This document shows positions 42,744 to 48,803 of a stretch of DNA of 48,803 nucleotides, one piece after another; position 1 is the stretch's first letter; the number at the start of each line of letters is the position of its first letter. Source of the stretch: an uncultured Alphaproteobacteria bacterium (GTDB taxonomy: Bacteria; Pseudomonadota; Alphaproteobacteria; Puniceispirillales; Marisalimonadaceae); the NCBI GenBank assembly GCA_937142855.1, contig CAKZQZ010000004.1, positions 1-48,803 on the forward strand, read 5' to 3'. A model generated the notes under the pieces. The model did no database searches and had not been told where the DNA came from. It was given only the letters and a program-made list of their open reading frames with translations. Position numbers and translations under genes: made by a program.

Positions 42744-44195
42744 TTAAAAAGAAATTGTACTTATTAAATAATAAATAGAACCCGCAATAGTTGCAGACGC
42801 AGGTACAGTTATTATCCAAGCTGCCCCTATAGAATATGCAAAATTTCTCCTAACTAATTTTCTTTTAGTTCTTGAAGTTGAAGAAGACTTCCTTTCTGGA
42901 TTTTCTCTAAACTCTCTTAAAAAACCAATCCCAAAAATAGCGCCTATGGCAATATGAGTAGAGCTAACTGGTAAACCTAAGGTTGTAGCAATTAACACTG
43001 TAATTGCAGAAGACAGGGCAACGCAATAAGCTCTTGGGGCATTTAATCTAGTTATTTTTTGACCTACTGTATTTATTAATTTAGGACCAAATAATAACAA
43101 CCCTAAAGCAATACCTATTGCTCCAATAACCATCACCCATAATGGGATAGACACTTTTGCAGCTATTCCTTCATTAGGTGTAAATGTACTAACTATTGCA
43201 GCAAGTGGACCAACAGCATTAGCTACATCGTTGGCACCATGAGCAAAACATAATAGCGCAACACCAAATAAAAGAGGTAAGTGAAATAATTTATAAATAT
43301 CTTCTTTCTTATTTTCCAAAGTTTTAACTTTGTTCTTTATGTAAGGTTTAGAAAGTAAATAGGCCAAAACCATGAACATAAAAGTATATAAATAGACTTC
43401 ATTGGTGTTGAATTTATATATTTTTTTAAGGCCTTTCAGAGCCATATAAGCTGTAAAAGCACCTGCCATAAGCGAAATCAGAATGGGAACCCATTTAGAA
43501 GCCGCTTCTTTTTTATCTTTTACATTTAAAATTTTAACAATTATTAAGTATAGTAAAAGTGCAGCTACCAACCCTCCAAAAACAGGAGAAATAACCCAAC
43601 TTGCTGCAATCGCAGCCATTGTTCCCCAATTGACGATCGAAGCTCCTGCAACAGTAAGACCTGCACCAAGAATACCTCCTACAATAGAATGGGTTGTTGA
43701 AACAGGAGAATTAAAAAAAGTAGCCAAATTAATCCAAAGAGCAGCGGCTAGTAACGCACTCAACATCAAATATCTAAATTGTGTTGTATTTATAAATTCA
43801 CCTGGAGATATAATACCTTTTGAGACAGTGCTGACAACATCACCTCCAGCTAACAAAGCACCAGAGCTCTCACAAACAGCCGCAATTATAACAGCTGTCC
43901 CAACTGATATTACTTTTCCACCAACAGCTGGGCCCATATTATTTGCAACGTCATTTGCACCAATATTCAGCGCCATATATCCGCCAATCATTGCAGCCGC
44001 AACTAAAATAAAAGTTTGTTCACTTCCTAAGGATATATATTGCTCAACTGCTACAGCTACTAAAATTAAAAAAATTGCTGATATACCTAATAATATCAGG
44101 AGTTTTTTTTGTTCAATTAATTTGCCTTGGGAATAAGCTAACCGTCTTAAATCATTAACATATCTGTAATCTGTCTTATCAGTTTTATTTGTCAT
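42744..44195 (-). CDS. PiT-family inorganic phosphate transporter
   Basis: A 483-residue symporter that takes up phosphate as a metal or proton co-substrate, driven by the ion gradient. The two inverted family signatures are NIGANDVANNMGPAVGGK (about residue 78 onward) and CFAHGANDVANAVGPLAAIV in the second half. Two further paired motifs, FNSPVSTTHSIVGGILGAG and GLPVSSTHIAIGAIFGIG, confirm the duplicated fold. There are about 11 hydrophobic helices. It sits between phoR and pstS in the high-affinity block, an unusual position. GGGAG precedes the ATG. Confidence 0.95.
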   Translation of the reverse strand: MTNKTDKTDYRYVNDLRRLAYSQGKLIEQKKLLILLGISAIFLILVAVAVEQYISLGSEQTFILVAAAMIGGYMALNIGANDVANNMGPAVGGKVISVGTAVIIAAVCESSGALLAGGDVVSTVSKGIISPGEFINTTQFRYLMLSALLAAALWINLATFFNSPVSTTHSIVGGILGAGLTVAGASIVNWGTMAAIAASWVISPVFGGLVAALLLYLIIVKILNVKDKKEAASKWVPILISLMAGAFTAYMALKGLKKIYKFNTNEVYLYTFMFMVLAYLLSKPYIKNKVKTLENKKEDIYKLFHLPLLFGVALLCFAHGANDVANAVGPLAAIVSTFTPNEGIAAKVSIPLWVMVIGAIGIALGLLLFGPKLINTVGQKITRLNAPRAYCVALSSAITVLIATTLGLPVSSTHIAIGAIFGIGFLREFRENPERKSSSTSRTKRKLVRRNFAYSIGAAWIITVPASATIAGSIYYLISTISF

Positions 44196-44260
44196 TAAAG
44201 ACTCCCAATTATTTATTAATGAAACAAATAATTAATAAATATTACAGTTTTATTACATTT

Positions 44261-45298
44261 TTATTTTATTATTGGAAAAGTGATTGAAAAATTAGTTTCT
44301 TCATTAGGAGTGCTATTTATAGATAATTGTGCTCTATGCTTGATAAGAATATGCTTTACAATTGCTAAGCCAAGACCAGTCCCACCTATTTTCCTTGATC
44401 TTGCTTTATCAACACGAAAAAATCTCTCAGTTAATCTGTCTATATATTTATTAGGTATTCCTTCTCCCCTATTAATAACACTGACTTTAATTTCTTTATT
44501 TTTTTCCTGCTCAATCCTCACTATGACATTAGTATTATCAAAACCATATTTGATGGCATTTTCTAAAAGATTTACGAATACTTGATTGATTTCATCAATA
44601 TCTCCGCTGATAAAACAATTTTTATGAGGATCACTTCTTAAATCCTCAATTAATATTTTGTTGTCTTCTTTTAAACTTTTTTCATTAATAGATGAAATAA
44701 TATGTTTTATTGGGTCTATAAGTGAAATAGTTGTGTTAGGTGTAATATGTTCTTCTGTCTCCACTTTTGACAATGACAAAATGTCATCGATTAATCTATT
44801 CATACGCTTTGCTTCTTCATCCATAATTTTTAGAAACTTATTGCGGTCTTTTTCATCATTAACTGAACCAGATAATAAAGTCTCAATAAAGCCAACTAAG
44901 CTTGTCAAAGGCGATCTCAGCTCATGACTTACATTTGCGACAAAGTCACGTCTTACTTTTTCTAAGTTTCTTTGAAGTGTCATATCTAGCAAAAGAATAG
45001 CATACAAATTTTCTTCAATTTTTGTTGCTTTAATAATAAGAGATCTTTTTAAGATATCATTTGTTTGGAAATGAAACTCATCACTTAAACTTCCACTTGA
45101 ATGGCTTTCTTCTAAATTTTTAAATTCAAATATATTAATAAAATCATTAATATTTTTATTTTTTAATTTCTGATTAAGAAATTGCTGTGCCATAGAATTT
45201 GATGAAATAATGAAACCTAGACTATCACAGAGAATTAAGCCATCATCCAAAAGTTGGCTTAAATTTTTTATATTTGATGGTATAATTTTGTTGCTCAT
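44261..45298 (-). CDS. phoR: Phosphate sensor histidine kinase PhoR-like, without membrane segments
   Basis: This kinase phosphorylates PhoB under phosphate limitation. The order is a PAS-like domain (about 10-105; LDDGLILCDSLGFIISSNSMA), the HisKA dimerisation helix with H125 in VANVSHELRSPLTSLVG, and an HATPase domain with NLLENAIKYG (N box), NRGEGIP (G1) and KIGGTGLGLAIVKHI (G2). No hydrophobic helix precedes the PAS domain, and the natural start is the first in-frame ATG. Most PhoR proteins have one or two N-terminal helices. The assignment rests on location at the head of the pit-pst-phoU-phoB block. Confidence 0.9.
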   Translation of the reverse strand: MSNKIIPSNIKNLSQLLDDGLILCDSLGFIISSNSMAQQFLNQKLKNKNINDFINIFEFKNLEESHSSGSLSDEFHFQTNDILKRSLIIKATKIEENLYAILLLDMTLQRNLEKVRRDFVANVSHELRSPLTSLVGFIETLLSGSVNDEKDRNKFLKIMDEEAKRMNRLIDDILSLSKVETEEHITPNTTISLIDPIKHIISSINEKSLKEDNKILIEDLRSDPHKNCFISGDIDEINQVFVNLLENAIKYGFDNTNVIVRIEQEKNKEIKVSVINRGEGIPNKYIDRLTERFFRVDKARSRKIGGTGLGLAIVKHILIKHRAQLSINSTPNEETNFSITFPIIK

Positions 45299-45412
45299 CT
45301 TAATAATTTCTTAAAGCGTAATAAATCTGTAATGAATAAACTTTAAATAAGTTTACATTAAATTATCACATCATTAAATAGATATAATATGTAAAAATTT
45401 TTGAGGTTTAAA
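45299..45412. promoter_or_regulatory. Divergent phoR / gapdh-arsJ control region
   Basis: TAAACTT (45337-45343) and AAGTTTA (45349-45355) form a perfect 7-base dyad with a 5-base centre. TATAAT at 45383-45388 is a good -10 element for the gapdh gene, 24 bases before its ATG; no strong -35 is seen. The dyad lies where an operator shared by both directions would sit. No arsR gene is nearby, so PhoB or a distant ArsR may act here. Confidence 0.45.
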
Positions 45413-46411
45413 ATGGTCAATTTAGCAATCAACGGTGTAGGTAGAATTGGTAAACTTGTCCTGAAACTTTTAATTTCTAAAAATTTTAAGATTAAGTATT
45501 TAAATGAGTTAAATGGAGACAGTGCCTCTTTACTACACAGTCTAGAATTTGATAGCATTCATGGAAAATGGGATTGTAACTTTCAAGCAGACAAAAACTT
45601 TGTTAAAATTAACAATGAAACAATTAAAACAAGTTTTTCAAATGACATTGATAACCTTAATCTAGAAAAGATTGACATACTAATTGATTGTACTGGAGCA
45701 AATAAAAAAACTTCTATACTACAAAAATATTTTAACAAAGGTGTGAAAAAAGTAATAGTTTCCGCACCAATCAATGATAATGACATTGTCAATATTGCGT
45801 ATGGTGTAAACCATAATATATATAAACCAGAAAAACATAATATAATAACAGCAGCAAGCTGCACTACAAATTGTATAGCACCTGTAATTAAAGTTTTACA
45901 TGAGAAAATTGGTATAAATCACGGTTCTATAACAACAATTCATAATTTAACAAATAGCCAGACCTTAGTCGACATACCCCACAAAGACCTTAGAAGAGGC
46001 AGATCTGCAATTAATAATTTAATACCCACGACTACTGGATCAGCAAAAGCTATTTCATTAATTTACCCTGAGTTAAAAGGAAGATTAAATGGCCATGCTG
46101 TTAGAGTTCCTATCTTAAATAGCTCTCTAACTGATTGCGTTTTCGAGATGAAATCATCAACCAATATAGAACAAATTAATAGTCTATTTAAATCAGCCAG
46201 TGAAAATGAACTAAAAGGTATTTTAGGGTATGAAGAACGTCCATTAGTTTCTTCTGATTTTGTTAATGATCCCAGAAGCTGTATTGTTGATAGCTTGTCT
46301 ACAATGGTTGTAAATGAAACACAAGTTAAAGTCTATGCATGGTATGATAATGAATGGGGATACGCAAATAGACTGGTCGACATAGTTGGCATGGTAGCAA
46401 AAAATATTTAA
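45413..46411 (+). CDS. ArsJ-associated glyceraldehyde-3-phosphate dehydrogenase
   Basis: This 332-residue GAPDH has the NAD motif GVGRIG (8-13) and the catalytic cysteine C150 in AASCTTNC. The stretches NLTNSQTLVDIPHKDLRRGRS, GSAKAISLIYPELKGRLNGHAVRVP and WYDNEWGYANR are of the form seen in the GAPDHs paired with ArsJ. In that pathway the enzyme uses arsenate instead of phosphate to make 1-arseno-3-phosphoglycerate. I start at ATG 45413, since GAGGT lies just before it and the TTG four codons upstream would occupy that site. Its stop is 2 bases before the arsJ start, and glycolytic genes such as pgk or fba do not adjoin it. Confidence 0.93.
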   Translation: MVNLAINGVGRIGKLVLKLLISKNFKIKYLNELNGDSASLLHSLEFDSIHGKWDCNFQADKNFVKINNETIKTSFSNDIDNLNLEKIDILIDCTGANKKTSILQKYFNKGVKKVIVSAPINDNDIVNIAYGVNHNIYKPEKHNIITAASCTTNCIAPVIKVLHEKIGINHGSITTIHNLTNSQTLVDIPHKDLRRGRSAINNLIPTTTGSAKAISLIYPELKGRLNGHAVRVPILNSSLTDCVFEMKSSTNIEQINSLFKSASENELKGILGYEERPLVSSDFVNDPRSCIVDSLSTMVVNETQVKVYAWYDNEWGYANRLVDIVGMVAKNI

Positions 46412-46413
46412 TA

Positions 46414-47652
46414 ATGATTAACCTTGAAAATAATCAAATTTCTTTTGTTTTAATCACTCTTGCCTATTGGTTTTTTATGCTTACGGATGGCGCATTAAGA
46501 ATGATAGTGCTTCTCCATTTTCATATTTTAGGGTTTACGCCATTACAATTAGCATATTTGTTTCTGTTGTATGAATTTTTAGGCATGATTACCAATCTTA
46601 CAGCCGGTTGGATAGCAAAAAGATTTGGGCTTAATAAAACATTATTTGCAGGGATAATTCTTCAAATTTTATCTTTGTTGATTTTATCTCAAGTTAACCA
46701 AAGTTGGAACATACCCTATTTAGTTACTTTTGTAATGTTTACACAAGGATTTTCAGGCATAGCTAAAGATTTGACTAAAATGAGCGCTAAAAGCTCAGTT
46801 AAATTATTATCGCCAGATCAAAACTCAAAATTATTCAAATGGGTTTCTTTATTAACGGGCTCAAAAAACGCTATTAAAGGACTTGGTTTTTTATTTGGCG
46901 CCCTTCTCTTGTCTTACACAAGCTTTTACATCTCGTTAGTTATAATGGCCATATTACTCTCTACAATATTTATTATAGTATTATTAAGCCTTAATACTGA
47001 TATTGGCTCCATTAATAAAAAATCGAAGTTTACAGATATTTTTTCAAAAAATAAAAATATCAATTATCTCAGCCTAGGAAGAGTTTTCCTCTTTGGTTCA
47101 AGAGATGCATGGTTTGTAGTTGCTTTACCAATCTTTTTATACTCTGCACTATCTGATGGGTCATTAGAAGGTAATAAAAAGGCTTTTTTTATCATTGGAT
47201 CATTTATGGCTGCATGGACTATTTTTTATGGATTTATTCAAACTATTACGCCAAAAATTTTAATAAAAGATAAATTGTTTAGCACACAAATCAAAATCTG
47301 GGCAGGTTTGTTATGTTTAATACCTATTCTTTTAGTAGCGCTTAATTATTATTTAAAAGAATATAGTGTTTATAATGTTATGTTTCTTCTTTTTATATTT
47401 GGGTTTGTTTTTGCAATAAACTCTTCTCTTCATTCATTTTTAATTCTTCAATATACTGATAAAGAAAGAGTGTCTCTCGACGTAGGCTTTTACTATATGT
47501 CTAATGCGTTTGGCAGATTAACAGGAACATTATTATCAGGATTATGTTTTGAACTAGGTGGGTTTACACTATGCCTCTTAGTCGCAGCAATTTTACTATT
47601 TATAAATAGACTTTCTATGGAAAAACTAGATTTGAAAAACATTAAAACTTAA
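46414..47652 (+). CDS. arsJ: Organoarsenical efflux MFS transporter ArsJ
   Basis: ArsJ exports 1-arseno-3-phosphoglycerate made by its GAPDH partner; the compound then breaks down outside, so the net effect is arsenate extrusion. The 412-residue protein has about 12 membrane segments. TLAYWFFMLTDGALRMIVLL and FHILGFTPLQLAYLFLLYEF near the N-terminus and GFSGIAKDLTKMSAKSSVK in the middle are diagnostic of ArsJ. It starts 2 bases after the GAPDH stop with no ribosome binding site of its own, so it is translationally coupled. It ends convergently with the next gene, overlapping by 4 bases. Confidence 0.94.
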   Translation: MINLENNQISFVLITLAYWFFMLTDGALRMIVLLHFHILGFTPLQLAYLFLLYEFLGMITNLTAGWIAKRFGLNKTLFAGIILQILSLLILSQVNQSWNIPYLVTFVMFTQGFSGIAKDLTKMSAKSSVKLLSPDQNSKLFKWVSLLTGSKNAIKGLGFLFGALLLSYTSFYISLVIMAILLSTIFIIVLLSLNTDIGSINKKSKFTDIFSKNKNINYLSLGRVFLFGSRDAWFVVALPIFLYSALSDGSLEGNKKAFFIIGSFMAAWTIFYGFIQTITPKILIKDKLFSTQIKIWAGLLCLIPILLVALNYYLKEYSVYNVMFLLFIFGFVFAINSSLHSFLILQYTDKERVSLDVGFYYMSNAFGRLTGTLLSGLCFELGGFTLCLLVAAILLFINRLSMEKLDLKNIKT

Positions 47653-48659
47653 TTAAAACTCTCAACTTTTTCATTTTGCTTCGATAAGCTGGATTGATAA
47701 ATAGCCTCTAAAACCGAAATATTTTGAAATTTTTCAACGTCAGTGAAAAGATATTCTCTTTCACCATTAATACTATCAATGAAATTATGAATATTTGCAG
47801 AAACTGTATCCGTCCATTCAAAGTTTTCTTCTTCAACTTTGCCATCATTCATGACTATTTTCATATAAGAAGGTCCTGGTGTATCTGGGTGAGAGCTATC
47901 AACCAACTCGACCCAGCCATTTTCTCCCCAAATAGTAACTCTTTGGTAATGAGTGGTTTTTAATATTGCCGTAATTTGAGTACTTAGACCGGAATAATGT
48001 TGAAGACTTGCCGTAACAACATCACCAGTTTTAAAATCTAATACTCGTTTAGCAGTTGTTGCAAAAACTCTGTCTACAGGGCCAAATAACCAAATCATTA
48101 AATCAGTTAAATGAACACCCATACCAGTCATACCAGCAGCAGGAGCAAACTTAGGATCAGCTCTCCAATTATCAGAGGGCAAACCTGCTAGTTTATCATG
48201 ACTAAAATGCCCCTCCGCGTACATTATACTTCCTAACTTATTAGAAGTTACAATGTCCTTTAACCTCATCCACCCTTTTTCAAATCTCCTTTCATGACCA
48301 ACACCAAGGATCAATCCACTCTCATTACAAGAATCTATCATTTTTTTGACTTCAATTGATTTCAATGACAATGGTTTTTCACAAAAAACATGAATTCCAA
48401 GTTTTGAAGCCTTTATGGTTTGTTCCATATGAAAGGAATTGGGAGTACAAAGAATGATGGCGTCAAATTTACCCAAACTTAACGCTTCATCAAAGTCTTT
48501 ATAAATTTCAAGATTATGATTTTTGGCTATTTTTTGTGACTCTTGATCTGGGAAAGGATCAATTAAACTAACAATCTCCAACTTATTAGAAAGAGATAAT
48601 CTTTCAATCATCACTTTGCCCCACCAACCAAGGCCAGCTATTGATAACTTAATAGTCAA
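47649..48659 (-). CDS. Gfo/Idh/MocA-family NAD(P) oxidoreductase
   Basis: A 336-residue dehydrogenase of the glucose-fructose oxidoreductase family. The N-terminal Rossmann fold has SIAGLGWWGKVM (6-17), CTPNSFHMEQTIKASKLG and the catalytic lysine of CEKPLSL. The C-terminal alpha/beta domain contains GVGHERRF and MTGMGVHLTDLMIWLFGPV with the conserved histidine and aspartate. The start appears to be TTG (48659), with a weak site upstream; an N-terminus elsewhere is unlikely because SIAGLGWWG must be near the start. Its substrate is unknown, probably a sugar or polyol derivative. Confidence 0.9.
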   Translation of the reverse strand: MTIKLSIAGLGWWGKVMIERLSLSNKLEIVSLIDPFPDQESQKIAKNHNLEIYKDFDEALSLGKFDAIILCTPNSFHMEQTIKASKLGIHVFCEKPLSLKSIEVKKMIDSCNESGLILGVGHERRFEKGWMRLKDIVTSNKLGSIMYAEGHFSHDKLAGLPSDNWRADPKFAPAAGMTGMGVHLTDLMIWLFGPVDRVFATTAKRVLDFKTGDVVTASLQHYSGLSTQITAILKTTHYQRVTIWGENGWVELVDSSHPDTPGPSYMKIVMNDGKVEEENFEWTDTVSANIHNFIDSINGEREYLFTDVEKFQNISVLEAIYQSSLSKQNEKVESFN

Positions 48660-48671
48660 AACAAAACTTGA

Positions 48672-48803
48672 TTAAGGTGAAGGTATTAATTGATCATTTT
48701 GTGGAACAAGCCAACCTTTTTGGACGGCTGGTCTATCTGCCAATTCCTTATACCATCTAGTGACATTTGGAAATTCATTTAAATCTATTTCTTGCCAATC
48801 AAA
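48672..48803 (-). CDS. Glutathione S-transferase, C-terminal fragment (runs off window)
   Basis: The last 43 codons of a minus-strand gene are visible, ending at TAA (48674-48672). The peptide has the classic GST C-terminal pattern: the W of FDWQEID, then NEFPNVTRWYKELADRPAVQ followed by GW and VPQND. This matches the alpha-helical domain of bacterial GSTs ('fPnl.rW...i..RPavqrg'). The thioredoxin-like domain lies outside the window. Its end is 12 bases before the start of the Gfo/Idh/MocA gene, so they may be co-transcribed. Confidence 0.85.
   Translation of the reverse strand, partial: FDWQEIDLNEFPNVTRWYKELADRPAVQKGWLVPQNDQLIPSP

Noticed and set aside
43483-44136. A long plus-strand frame opposite the PiT gene
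   Set aside because: It is the antisense shadow of a strongly recognised transporter and has no ribosome binding site or recognisable protein.
1-48803. CRISPR arrays, insertion sequences, rRNA genes or a replication origin
   Set aside because: No regularly spaced repeats, transposase genes, rRNA signatures or DnaA-box clusters were seen.

Overview
The window looks like the chromosome of an AT-rich, streamlined marine alphaproteobacterium, perhaps of an uncultured pelagic lineage such as the AEGEAN-169/Rhodospirillales-like groups. The lineage is an inference. The support is very low GC, short spacers, overlapping genes, the conserved order murein hydrolase / rlpA / dacA / tmk / holB / metG / tatD / MBL hydrolase, a PstA with a long N-terminal extension, and many TRAP, cyclase, OsmC and molybdenum-hydroxylase genes typical of pelagic heterotrophs.

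Layout. (1) 1-950 is a scarred accessory stretch: a small unknown gene, an integrase N-terminal remnant directly downstream of tRNA-Ser(UGA), and a GC-richer patch with a possible group I intron core motif at the extreme left. (2) 1084-8954 is a housekeeping operon for the cell wall, dTMP synthesis, the clamp loader, Met-tRNA synthetase, TatD and an MBL hydrolase. (3) 8955-9389 holds a promoter and a 59-codon ORF on the minus strand. (4) 9390-35824 is a catabolic region of about 26 kb. It holds an ACMSD-like amidohydrolase, a TRAP binding protein without a signal peptide, an IlvD/Edd dehydratase, a two-subunit IorAB-type molybdenum hydroxylase, an SDR plus a HisD/HpsN-like dehydrogenase, a flavin reductase divergent from a LysR regulator, and a complete TRAP transporter. 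It continues with two cyclase-family hydrolases, YciI and cupin proteins, a beta-hydroxyacid dehydrogenase, a luciferase-like monooxygenase, an alpha/beta hydrolase, a VOC protein, a FAD hydroxylase resembling 2,6-dihydroxypyridine 3-monooxygenase, two OsmC proteins, a three-subunit Cox/Xdh-type molybdenum hydroxylase and a PuuE-like deacetylase. (5) 35833-45298 is a minus-strand phosphate block: a ydcF-like gene, phoB, phoU, pstB, pstA, pstC, pstS, a PiT-family phosphate transporter and phoR. (6) 45413-47652 runs divergently and is the arsenate-detoxification pair, an ArsJ-associated GAPDH plus ArsJ. (7) A Gfo/Idh/MocA oxidoreductase and the C-terminal end of a glutathione S-transferase close the window.

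How the parts may work together. The catabolic region contains the enzyme kinds used to hydroxylate, open and hydrolyse N-heteroaromatic rings: two molybdenum hydroxylases, a flavin reductase with an LLM monooxygenase, a DHPH-like FAD hydroxylase, hydrolases and a TRAP uptake system. I propose it as the main candidate for an undescribed pathway, with the substrate unknown. The phosphate block next to gapdh-arsJ makes sense because arsenate enters through phosphate transporters: scavenging phosphate carries an arsenate load that GAPDH plus ArsJ removes as 1-arseno-3-phosphoglycerate.
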